Below, piece by piece: positions 55,254-63,289 of a stretch of 64,000 nt of DNA. Numbering within the stretch: the first letter of the stretch is position 1; each line of letters opens with the position of its first letter. The translations under genes and the position numbers were made by a program. Under the pieces are notes generated by a model. It worked only from the letters and a program-made list of their open reading frames with translations, had not been told where the DNA came from and searched no databases. Source of the DNA: Maricurvus nonylphenolicus (lineage in GTDB: Bacteria; Pseudomonadota; Gammaproteobacteria; Pseudomonadales; Cellvibrionaceae); the NCBI RefSeq assembly GCF_042854845.1, contig NZ_AP031498.1:5332001-5396000 (forward strand), written 5' to 3'.

Positions 55254-56180
55254 GTGACATCAACTGACAAGCTGCAAGCGCCCGCCTTTGAATGGGCTTT
55301 TCTTTCCCCTCGTAACTGGATCCTATGGTTGTGGTTTGCTGTGCTATGGCTGATCACCCGCCTGCCATTCCCTGTGGTTTATCATTTTGGTCGCGGCTTT
55401 GGTTTATTGGTGATGCACCTGGCGCCCAAACGCCGCGCCATTGCAGCACGCAACCTTGAACTTTGCTTTCCGGAAAAAACAGATACCGAGCGGGAACACA
55501 TTCTGCGCGAGAGCTTTGCCGGCGCCGGCCTGACAATTTTTGAATCTGGCCTGGTATGGTGGCCCTATAAAAAGTTTGCCTCGCGGGTAGAGATTAACGG
55601 CATTGAACATATTCAACGCCTGCGCGAAGCGGGCAAACCGGTGCTGGCCTTTAGCTTACACAACACACCGATTGAAGCCTGCCTGTCTGCGTTATCGTTT
55701 CACGCCCCGTTCAACGCCCTGTTTCGCGTCCACGACAATCCGCTGTGGGAATATATTTCTTACCGAGGACGCACCCGTTACAACTTACAACTGGTGCCGC
55801 GCAAGCAAGTCAAACAACTACTGGCATTAATGAACGAGAGAGAAGTCGGCTTAATTCTTCCCGACCAGGATTTTGGTAAACGCCGCAGTATCTTTGTGCC
55901 CTTCTTTGACATTCAAACCGCAACGGTTCCTTCCGTTACCGACTTTGCTCGCCAAACCGATGCTGCCGTGGTGTTTATTAACTATTATCGCAAAGGGCCG
56001 CAAGGCTACGGCGTAGAGATTTCTGCACCGCTGGAGAACTTTCCCTCCGGGGATGAGCAGGCGGATACGGCTCGCACCAATCAAATTACAGAAGAGGCTA
56101 TTCGCCAACACCCGGGGGAATATTTGTGGCATCACCGGCGGTTTAAAACAAGACCGGAAGGGGAAGAAAGAATTTACTAA
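55254..56180 (+). CDS. LpxL/HtrB-family lysophospholipid or lipid A acyltransferase
   Basis: A 308-residue inner-membrane protein. An N-terminal anchor covers about residues 20-45 (WILWLWFAVLWLITRLPF). The catalytic HX4E motif is FSLHNTPIEACL (normally HFxTLE); NALFRVHDNPLWEYI and GLILPDQDFGKRRSIFVPFF are family motifs. LpxL-type enzymes add a secondary acyl chain to lipid A; the atypical HX4E leaves room for another lipid acceptor such as in aryl polyene or ornithine-lipid systems. The start is GTG, 48 bp after the DUF882 stop, close enough for one transcript. Confidence 0.88.
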   Translation: MTSTDKLQAPAFEWAFLSPRNWILWLWFAVLWLITRLPFPVVYHFGRGFGLLVMHLAPKRRAIAARNLELCFPEKTDTEREHILRESFAGAGLTIFESGLVWWPYKKFASRVEINGIEHIQRLREAGKPVLAFSLHNTPIEACLSALSFHAPFNALFRVHDNPLWEYISYRGRTRYNLQLVPRKQVKQLLALMNEREVGLILPDQDFGKRRSIFVPFFDIQTATVPSVTDFARQTDAAVVFINYYRKGPQGYGVEISAPLENFPSGDEQADTARTNQITEEAIRQHPGEYLWHHRRFKTRPEGEERIY

Positions 56181-56197
56181 AGATTAGGATTACTGGT

Positions 56198-56224
56198 GGG
56201 GTCTGACCCAGTGGGTCAGACCCC
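56198..56224. repeat. 27-bp REP-like palindrome, family A, copy 4
   Basis: GGGGTCTGACCC and GGGTCAGACCCC form a perfect 12-bp palindrome around AGT. It lies between the convergent acyltransferase and MFS genes. It differs from the other copies at paired positions, so pairing is preserved by compensating changes. Confidence 0.9.
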
Positions 56225-56233
56225 AGTTTTATA

Positions 56234-57583
56234 TCAGCTTTCAGCAGCAACAAGATTTAAATCGCCACTCTTAGCTTCTTGCTTTTGATTACGCAATAGA
56301 TCACCCGGCAACTTGGCCGCACCAATAAAGAAACAAGTCGCGGACAACAGAGCAACCAATGAAGTAATGGCCAACGAATATCGCAAAGAATCCACACCAT
56401 AAGTCGGCGCTAATAGATCACTCACAACACCTACAAATAACGGCCCCAGTCCAAGACCAACCAAATTGAGTATCAAAAATAGCACGGCCGACCCCATTGC
56501 ACGCATTGCAGGCGACAACAAGGTATGGGTGATAGCAATGGTTGGCCCTAAATAGAAAGCACCGCTCATGGTTGCCAAAAATAGGAACGCTAATGCGTAC
56601 TGGCTTTGACCACTAAATACCGCCGACAACATAAATGGCAAAGAAATTAAACCAGGGATAGCGCATACCCATAAGTACCAGCGTTTGTCTTTAGCGCCCA
56701 ACTTATCAGCAAAGTAACCACCCAAAAAGGTTCCTACTGCACCGCCGATACCGGTAATCAATGCCAGACTGCTACCCACTTCCAAACTGTCAAAACCAAA
56801 GTTGCGAATCAAAAAGCTCGGCATAAAGTTACCCGTGCCGTAACTCACAAAAGCGTTTAGCCCTGCACCCAAGGCAAAAAACTTAAACGACTTTAGCGCC
56901 ATTAACACGCCGATGGTTTCTTTAAACGTCGTTTTCGGCGCGTCAGCCACATCACCGCTGTCACACTGGCCACGCTTGGGCTCACGAATGGTGTACTTCA
57001 CCAACAGGGCAACCAGCAAACCTGGCAGCCCCACCACAAAAAATGCCACACGCCAGCCGAAGGTGTGATTGATCCAGCCACCGATCAAAAAGCCCAATAA
57101 AATACCGATATAGACACCGGTAGAATAAAACGATAGCGCCGTACCGCGCTCTTCTGGAGGGTAGTAATCAGAAATAATGGAATGCGCGGGAGGACTACCA
57201 CCAGCCTCACCAACACCAACGCCTATACGCGCCAATAGCAGCTGAGTGTAATTCTGTGCCAAACCACACAGCGCGGTCATACCACTCCACACCGCAACGG
57301 CCAGCGAGATAATGTTCTTGCGGTTACCCACATCAGCCCAACGGGCAATGGGAATACCCACAGAAACATAGAAGATGGCAAAGGCAAATCCGGTCAGCAA
57401 ACCCAGTTGCGTATCAGACAACCCCATATCCGCCTTGATCGACTCCTGCAAAATCACCAGGATTTGCCGATCAATAAAATTGATGGCATAGACCAGGGTT
57501 AACAAAACCAAAACATAACGCCGGTAATTGGGAGAATAGGGCGACGTATTTTCGGCGGAGGGTGACGCGTCATTAGCTGACAT
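56234..57583 (-). CDS. MFS transporter, Spinster-like
   Basis: About 449 residues with 12 membrane segments. The start of the transporter has LTLVYAINFIDRQILVILQESIKADMGLSD, a hallmark of Spinster-type MFS proteins of marine degraders, and the A-loop motif GIPIARWADVGNRK between helices 2 and 3. The frame opens at 57601, but ATG 57583 has a strong RBS (AAGGAGAG) just upstream and is chosen. It lies in a locus with a TetR regulator, hydrolase, SDR and TonB-dependent receptor and may move their substrate across the inner membrane. Confidence 0.93.
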   Translation of the reverse strand: MSANDASPSAENTSPYSPNYRRYVLVLLTLVYAINFIDRQILVILQESIKADMGLSDTQLGLLTGFAFAIFYVSVGIPIARWADVGNRKNIISLAVAVWSGMTALCGLAQNYTQLLLARIGVGVGEAGGSPPAHSIISDYYPPEERGTALSFYSTGVYIGILLGFLIGGWINHTFGWRVAFFVVGLPGLLVALLVKYTIREPKRGQCDSGDVADAPKTTFKETIGVLMALKSFKFFALGAGLNAFVSYGTGNFMPSFLIRNFGFDSLEVGSSLALITGIGGAVGTFLGGYFADKLGAKDKRWYLWVCAIPGLISLPFMLSAVFSGQSQYALAFLFLATMSGAFYLGPTIAITHTLLSPAMRAMGSAVLFLILNLVGLGLGPLFVGVVSDLLAPTYGVDSLRYSLAITSLVALLSATCFFIGAAKLPGDLLRNQKQEAKSGDLNLVAAES

Positions 57584-57773
57584 AAACTCTCTCCTTATCA
57601 TTATTGTTAGAGCAACATAACAGAAGAGAAGCGTGCTAGAAAAGCTTTATTCGCTACAACCTTAGCAATATAGACTCTGTGAATACCAAGCGATAGGCGG
57701 CATTTATACCACCTGCTCAAAATCAACGGAAATTCACAATCTTGAGATCAGTAACGAGAAAAATGAATAGCGC

Positions 57774-58412
57774 TTAAGGGGTATCCTTGTCACGTATTGG
57801 CTTGAAAGATACTTCGTAATTATCTTTGAGCGCTTTCACACTGCCGATAATCATAGCCACCGTAATATCTTCTACGGTTTGCCTATCGGCTTTTTTCTCA
57901 TCGAGATAATTACCCGCCGCATCCGGCAAACCAAAGGAGATATCCGTGGCAGGCACAGCTATTGACATAGGAATATCAAAAACACGATGCACTATTTCTG
58001 CCAGGTATTGTACGGACGCATCACGCCCGTAATCTGTTATTGCGCCACCCCCAGAAACACTGGGTTCTGACTGTAAGCGGTAGATCAACAAACCACGCTG
58101 CTCGATATGCGCCAAGTACTCGCGGGTAATACCACGCACCATTTGCTCAAAGGTTTCTGCACGCAATGATGCCCGTGTTTGCTTGCGACGCAACTCTTGC
58201 AACTCTCTTTGCAAGAGTGCCTTAAGAAGCTCAGTGTTACTGGGGAAATAGGAATACACCAGTGACTTACTGATACCCGCTTCCTTGCCAACCCGCTCCA
58301 TACTCACAGCCGCCACCCCTTCGGAGGAGACAATCGCCGCCGCGTGATCAAGAATCTCGGCAATACGTGCTTCAGGCGACAGACGGGTACGGGTTTTCTT
58401 GGTGGTTTCCAT
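57774..58412 (-). CDS. TetR-family transcriptional regulator
   Basis: About 212 residues. The N-terminal helix-turn-helix is ILDHAAAIVSSEGVAAVSME and GKEAGISKSLVYSYFPSNTELLKALL; the C-terminal part is an effector domain with no close match. ATG 58412 is used rather than the TTG five codons upstream. The likely targets are its neighbours, the MFS gene downstream and the hydrolase/SDR and receptor genes upstream. Candidate TetR-like inverted repeats lie in the 60257-60685 gap. Confidence 0.92.
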   Translation of the reverse strand: METTKKTRTRLSPEARIAEILDHAAAIVSSEGVAAVSMERVGKEAGISKSLVYSYFPSNTELLKALLQRELQELRRKQTRASLRAETFEQMVRGITREYLAHIEQRGLLIYRLQSEPSVSGGGAITDYGRDASVQYLAEIVHRVFDIPMSIAVPATDISFGLPDAAGNYLDEKKADRQTVEDITVAMIIGSVKALKDNYEVSFKPIRDKDTP

Positions 58413-58498
58413 ATCTACTTCAAGCAATTAATTTAAGAGCAACAACTTTACAGCTAAAAATGTCATTTGAGCGATCAATCTTACCACACAGGCACAAC

Positions 58499-59497
58499 TT
58501 AGCACTCACTATCACACAGGAACTGGCGCAGCAGCCGATTCACCTGCTGTGGGTGCGACAGGTTAGGTTTATGCCCCGCCCCGGCAATCACTTCAATAGT
58601 GAGATCGGAGACATAACCCGGCAGCGTCTCTAAAAACTCGGGGACAAAGGTTTTATCTTTTTCGCCCCATACCAACAGCGATGGCACCCTGACTACAGGA
58701 TTAGAACGCGGCCAGTAATCCTCCACACTTATATGGTCTACCTTTGGCACATTGGCCCGATACCAATTAATGCCTCCAGCTACCGCGCCAGGCACAGCCA
58801 GAGCCTGGCGGAACAATTCTCCCTCCCTCTGGGTTAGGAACTCTCTGCCAACAGCTTTCTGATAAGCCGACCGCCATATCAAATAGGCATCCCCAGCAGT
58901 CAACATATATTCCACTACAGGCTGCTTGAGTACTTCCACATAGGTTGATGCTTTTTGTTGTTGCTTGTTTTCACGCAACAAATCGAGAAACAAATTATAG
59001 GGCGGTGCATTAAGCACAATCAGTTTGTGCAAGCGCTGAGGGTATTGCTGGGCATAGGACCAAGCCAACGCCCCACCCCAATCGTGGCCGATCAAAATAA
59101 AGGGCTCATCTCCAGCCAACTGCTGCGCCAGCAAATCAAGCCCTTCGGCAAGCCTGCCAATATCGTAGGCCCAAAGTTGTTGCGGCTTATCCGACAGGTT
59201 AGCCCCCAGCCCATCCAATGCCACCACCCGGTAGGATTCAGACAAAGCCGCTATCTGGTTTTTCCACACATACCAAAAACCGGGAAAGCCATGATGCATA
59301 ATCACCAGAGGACCTTCACCCGCCGTTACATAGTGCAACCGCCGACCAGCAACCTGGGCATAACCCTCGGTCAACATCGGCGACGAAGGGTACAACTGGC
59401 TATAAACCTTTACCGCTTCACTGGCCGCATGACTCAAACCACCAAAGCACAATGCAACAAGCGACAGGATAACACGCACCACCACTGAGCCACCCAA
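58499..59497 (-). CDS. Alpha/beta hydrolase with signal peptide (epoxide-hydrolase-like)
   Basis: Up to 332 residues. The N-terminus is hydrophobic (RVILSLVALCFGGLSHA) and looks like a signal peptide, so the enzyme probably acts in the periplasm. IMHHGFPGFWYVW is the oxyanion loop, ILIGHDWGGALAWSYAQQ the nucleophile elbow with Asp, and IAGAGHKPNLSHP holds the His. The Asp nucleophile points to epoxide hydrolases or dehalogenases. The start is uncertain: a TTG directly after the SDR stop, or GTG codons five to seven further on. It is second in a two-gene operon with the SDR. Confidence 0.85.
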   Translation of the reverse strand: MGGSVVVRVILSLVALCFGGLSHAASEAVKVYSQLYPSSPMLTEGYAQVAGRRLHYVTAGEGPLVIMHHGFPGFWYVWKNQIAALSESYRVVALDGLGANLSDKPQQLWAYDIGRLAEGLDLLAQQLAGDEPFILIGHDWGGALAWSYAQQYPQRLHKLIVLNAPPYNLFLDLLRENKQQQKASTYVEVLKQPVVEYMLTAGDAYLIWRSAYQKAVGREFLTQREGELFRQALAVPGAVAGGINWYRANVPKVDHISVEDYWPRSNPVVRVPSLLVWGEKDKTFVPEFLETLPGYVSDLTIEVIAGAGHKPNLSHPQQVNRLLRQFLCDSEC

Positions 59498-60256
59498 CTA
59501 CATCGGATGAATGGTATGACCACCATCCATCACCAAGGCATGACCGGTCATAAAATCGCTGTGCTTGGAGGCCAAAAATACAGCCACGCCTTCCAGGTCT
59601 TCTGCTTGCGCGCGACGCGGTAAACAGGAGCGACGCTTACAAGCATCTTTAAATGCCTGCGGCGTTTCCACGACAAAATCCGTTTCTACATATCCCGGCA
59701 ACAGTGCATTAACCTGAATATTGTTAGGCCCTAACTCGACCGCCAGTGAACGTGCCAAACCAACCACCGCCGCCTTGGTTGTCGCATAGGAAGCCCCAAA
59801 ACCCGTTCCCATTAATGCGGCAGCCGATGATGTCACCACCAATTTTCCGGGCGATTGTGTCTCCAATAAATAACTGATTACAGGCTTAAAGGTATTAACA
59901 ACACTGTTTACATTAAGGTCGATTACCTGATTCCAGCTTTCCTCGCTGGTTTGATGCAGGTAACCACGCACACCCGACCCTCCGGCGTTAGCAAAACACG
60001 AATCCACTCTGCCAAAGCGGCTTAGCGTATGATCAAACGCCCGTCGCACCTCATCCACATTCGTCACATCTACCTCGAACGCTTCCGCGTCAACGCCCAA
60101 GGCGCGTAGCTCTGCGACCGCAGTAGCATTCTTCTCTGTATTCCTGCCCCACACGGCAACACTAGCGCCTGCCCTGGCAAGCCCCCTGCCGAACGCCAAG
60201 CCAATACCGCCATTTCCCCCGGTAACTATCGCTACATGCCCTACTAACTCAAACAT
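59498..60256 (-). CDS. Short-chain dehydrogenase/reductase (SDR)
   Basis: About 252 residues of classical SDR. The Rossmann motif is TGGNGGIGLAFG near residue 12, with NAG in SCFANAGGSG. The catalytic Ser lies in VVTSSAAALMG and the YxxxK in GASYATTKAAVVG. The end (MTGHALVMDGGHT) is typical. It oxidises or reduces an alcohol/ketone with NAD(P). ATG 60256 begins the recognisable family (MFELVGHVAIVTG). It shares its stop/start boundary with the hydrolase gene, so the two act together, and it is divergent from the receptor. Confidence 0.93.
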   Translation of the reverse strand: MFELVGHVAIVTGGNGGIGLAFGRGLARAGASVAVWGRNTEKNATAVAELRALGVDAEAFEVDVTNVDEVRRAFDHTLSRFGRVDSCFANAGGSGVRGYLHQTSEESWNQVIDLNVNSVVNTFKPVISYLLETQSPGKLVVTSSAAALMGTGFGASYATTKAAVVGLARSLAVELGPNNIQVNALLPGYVETDFVVETPQAFKDACKRRSCLPRRAQAEDLEGVAVFLASKHSDFMTGHALVMDGGHTIHPM

Positions 60257-60426
60257 CCACTCAACTCCTGAACACACCGAGGCATCTCACTCAGCACTAT
60301 TGAACATAAATACAATAAAGCAGAAAAACCTATTAAGATAACCGCGCTTTATACCCCAACATTCACCAAAATTATAACTAACTAATCTTTTAAGCAGTGT
60401 AAAAATCAGTTTTACTGCTAAAGCAA

Positions 60427-60441
60427 CTGACTAACCGTCAG
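60427..60441. promoter_or_regulatory. Candidate TetR-type operator
   Basis: CTGAC-TAACC-GTCAG is a perfect inverted repeat with a five-base centre. Its symmetry and length resemble operators of TetR-family regulators, and a TetR gene lies in the same locus. Confidence 0.35.
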
Positions 60442-60472
60442 CAATGATAAAAAATAACTAAACTCAGCGTCA

Positions 60473-60490
60473 ACAGTAAAAAAATACTGT
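60473..60490. promoter_or_regulatory. Second candidate operator, inverted repeat
   Basis: ACAGTA and TACTGT flank six A residues, a perfect inverted repeat in the divergent region. It may be a second regulator site; the A tract may also bend the DNA. Confidence 0.3.
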
Positions 60491-60607
60491 AAAACCCATA
60501 TAGACAAGGCAATAGCCAATCAAATCAAGCGCTTACACGGCTATAAACTGTAGAATTTATCGAATAAAAATCTTCCTCACCCCAAATTTAGTGACGATTA
60601 TTACAAT

Positions 60608-60641
60608 AAGGCTTGACGCCTTGTCGTGAAATCTCTAATTT
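60608..60641 (+). promoter_or_regulatory. Predicted sigma-70 promoter with overlapping inverted repeat
   Basis: TTGACG at 60613-60618 and TAATTT at 60636-60641 are 17 bp apart, 45 bp before the receptor start. The -35 box sits in the centre of AAGGC-TTGAC-GCCTT, a perfect inverted repeat that could be a repressor site. Confidence 0.55.
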
Positions 60642-60685
60642 AGTGATCATAAAAACAACACATAACAATATTGGAGAGGGTGGAA

Positions 60686-63040
60686 ATGCAATTTTCTAAA
60701 AACAAACTGTGTCTGGCACTGCTGGCAGCGACGACTGCTTCGGTGAATACCCAAGCGCAAAACACGGACTTTATGCTGGAAGAAATTATTGTTACGGCAG
60801 AAAAACGTGAGACCAATCTGCAAGATACTGCCATCGCCGTAACGGCACTGGATGCCGGCATGCTGGAGCGTTCTAAAATCGAGGACTCTCTGGATTTACA
60901 ATTTGCCGTTCCTAACTTAATGATCGGCCAAAACACAAACCCCACCCTGCGCGGTGTGGGACAAAGTGTGCTGGGCGGTGGTGCCGACCCTGCGGTTAGC
61001 TCGTCATTCAACAGCATGCCGATTGCCCCCACCGGTGAAAACTACGACCTGGAGCGTATCGAAATTTTGCGCGGCCCACAGGGCACCCTGTTCGGACGCA
61101 ACACCACCGGTGGCGTCATCAATACCATTTCCGCCAAACCCACCGATGCTTTTGAACTGAACTTAAGCGCTCAAGTCGCCAACTTTGGCTCAATTCGGAC
61201 CAAAGGCGCACTTAACCTCCCGATTACCGACAGCATTACCCAGCGTTTTGCCTTCAATACAGTAAGGCGCGACGGTTACACCGAAAATGAATTTAACAAC
61301 ACCGATATCGATGGTCGCGATGAGTATTCGATTCGCAGTACCACACGGTTTGAATTCGGCGATAGCGCTGATGCCACACTCATCGTGCAGCATTTCAAAG
61401 AAGACAGTGATCGCCAGTCTGCGGTAAAAGTTGCCTGTAAACCTGACCCGACGATTGGCTGTGCACCGGATACCGGCACCACCATTGGTTATCCCGCTGA
61501 TTATCCCGGCAGCGCCGAAGCCACAGGGATTGCATTAGGTCTTATCAAAGCAGACCGCTATGCCAATAACCCTAACCCTAAGGATTTACGCACCGTCAGT
61601 ATAGATACCGACCCCACGTTCGACGTTGAGGAAACCTTTGCGTCACTGGAAGTGAATTTTAACCTCGCCGACGACCTGACCCTGACATCAACGACGGCTT
61701 ATAAAGACAACAAGACCGATCAATTCCGCGATTTTGATCTGGCAGCCGCCCCCGATGCATTTAATACAACAATCTTTACACCAAACGGCGAACTGACATA
61801 TTTTTACGACGGCGAATTGCAAAGCCGCAGTGACTATTCCCCCACCCAGCGCAACCATCGGGATCTGGAAGAGTTCTCCCAAGAGTTCCGTATTGCCTCT
61901 GACTTTGAAGGGCCGCTGAACTTCCTCGCCGGTGTATCTTATACCGAGTCTGAGTCGTATTTCTGGGGCGCGAGTTATATACCCGCTATGCACACCCCCG
62001 TCGCTAACGCCCTAAATCCCGCCCTTCCCACGATAACTGGCGGCTTTACCAATGAAATTGATTTTAAAAGTGAATCGCGGGCCATCTTTGGTGAACTCTA
62101 TTACGACCTCACCGAAGACCTGACCCTGACGGCAGGTCTGCGTTACACCAAAGACAAAAAACGCTCCACCTCTGGCGCCAACAGCCTGGGCCTGGTGACC
62201 AACTTTGTTGAAGCCAAAGGCGACTGGGAAGAAGTGACCGGTAAGCTCAACCTAAACTGGAACGTGGATTTGGCCTTTACCGATGACACCATGGTTTATG
62301 CCACCTTATCCCGTGGTTATAAAGGTGGCGGTTTAAACCCAGGCAACGGTCAGCTGCCAACCTTTGAACCGGAATTTATCGATGCCCTCGAAATTGGCAC
62401 CAAAAACACGCTACTTGATCATCGTATGCAGCTAAATGCCGCCGCGTTTTATTATGATTACAGCGATTATCAGGTTGGTGGTTTGATTAACGGTGTCGGC
62501 GTCAACTTCAATGCCGAGAAGGTGAAAGTTCAAGGTCTGGAACTGGAAGGTGTCTATCTGGTGACAGAAAACCTGATGGTTAATGCCAGCGCCTCGTTCC
62601 TTGATACTGAAATTGTCTCTTCCGACCCACTGCCCAATACGTCCTTGGGCAGCGTTGGCGGCCTCCCCATCACCGAGGACGTTGAAGGTAATGACCTACC
62701 CAACGCCCCTCAAATGTCCTTTAACGTTGGCGCTCAGTATACCCAGAACCTCAATGACCAGATGGAACTGCGTTATCGCCTGGATTACTACTGGCAGGAT
62801 CAATATCAGGGCCGTGAATTCAATAATTATACCTATGACTCCTGGGAACGTGTGGATGCCTACCTGACACTCAGCGAATCACAAGGCCGCTGGGAAGTGG
62901 GCGCATTTGTTAAGAACATTACCGATGATGAGGGTGTCACCGGCGGCAGCGCCGAAGCCAGCCTGGTGGGTTTGTTCCGTAAACTGCGCTTACTGGATCC
63001 ACGCACCTACGGTGTTGAGTTCACCTATCACTGGGACTAA
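60686..63040 (+). CDS. TonB-dependent outer-membrane receptor
   Basis: About 784 residues. A signal peptide at about 1-23 (KLCLALLAATTASVNTQAQ) precedes a TonB-box region EEIIVTAEKRETN. The plug domain has ILRGPQGTLFGRNTTGGVIN, and the barrel closes with YGVEFTYHWD. ATG 60686 follows a GGAG-type RBS and is chosen over a start five codons upstream. The receptor is divergent from the SDR/hydrolase operon and followed by a VOC lipoprotein, so it probably takes up the compound those enzymes act on. It relies on a TonB system such as that at 37.9-43.1 kb. Confidence 0.95.
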   Translation: MQFSKNKLCLALLAATTASVNTQAQNTDFMLEEIIVTAEKRETNLQDTAIAVTALDAGMLERSKIEDSLDLQFAVPNLMIGQNTNPTLRGVGQSVLGGGADPAVSSSFNSMPIAPTGENYDLERIEILRGPQGTLFGRNTTGGVINTISAKPTDAFELNLSAQVANFGSIRTKGALNLPITDSITQRFAFNTVRRDGYTENEFNNTDIDGRDEYSIRSTTRFEFGDSADATLIVQHFKEDSDRQSAVKVACKPDPTIGCAPDTGTTIGYPADYPGSAEATGIALGLIKADRYANNPNPKDLRTVSIDTDPTFDVEETFASLEVNFNLADDLTLTSTTAYKDNKTDQFRDFDLAAAPDAFNTTIFTPNGELTYFYDGELQSRSDYSPTQRNHRDLEEFSQEFRIASDFEGPLNFLAGVSYTESESYFWGASYIPAMHTPVANALNPALPTITGGFTNEIDFKSESRAIFGELYYDLTEDLTLTAGLRYTKDKKRSTSGANSLGLVTNFVEAKGDWEEVTGKLNLNWNVDLAFTDDTMVYATLSRGYKGGGLNPGNGQLPTFEPEFIDALEIGTKNTLLDHRMQLNAAAFYYDYSDYQVGGLINGVGVNFNAEKVKVQGLELEGVYLVTENLMVNASASFLDTEIVSSDPLPNTSLGSVGGLPITEDVEGNDLPNAPQMSFNVGAQYTQNLNDQMELRYRLDYYWQDQYQGREFNNYTYDSWERVDAYLTLSESQGRWEVGAFVKNITDDEGVTGGSAEASLVGLFRKLRLLDPRTYGVEFTYHWD

Positions 63041-63094
63041 GTCGTTTTTTAAGTATCTCCGAGGTTATCTCACAAGGCATCTCGTTTGCCACTT

Positions 63095-63129
63095 GACCGA
63101 CTGTGCTGCAGTCGGTCCTTTTTGTTTTA
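63095..63129 (+). terminator. Intrinsic terminator after the second TonB-dependent receptor
   Basis: GACCGACT pairs with AGTCGGTC around a seven-base loop, followed by CTTTTTGTTTT. Confidence 0.85.
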
Positions 63130-63132
63130 GCG

Positions 63133-63255
63133 ATGCAGGATTTTTTTATGTTTCGTAGCTTATTCACCGGTCTTCTTATCCTGACCTTAATCAATGGGCG
63201 TCTACGGCGTGACTTACATCAGCTGACCCAAAACGTCGCCGCACAACTAACATAG
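63133..63255 (+). CDS. Possible small hydrophobic peptide
   Basis: A 40-codon frame starts in the T-rich tail of the terminator and codes for a short hydrophobic stretch (FRSLFTGLLILTLI) followed by a basic, then polar, end. A second in-frame ATG lies five codons on. There is no convincing RBS and I recognise no family, so it may be chance or a remnant of a degraded gene. Confidence 0.2.
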   Translation: MQDFFMFRSLFTGLLILTLINGRLRRDLHQLTQNVAAQLT

Positions 63256-63289
63256 AATTCAGGTCTAAAATTTAATTAGGAAACTCGAT

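Larger units (their letters stand above)
60257..60685. other. Divergent AT-rich regulatory region
   Basis: This 429-bp stretch holds no gene I can support. It separates the leftward SDR gene from the rightward receptor and is clearly richer in A and T than the flanking genes. It contains a promoter-like pair (TTGACG, 17 bp, TAATTT) and three inverted repeats that are listed separately. Confidence 0.6.
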
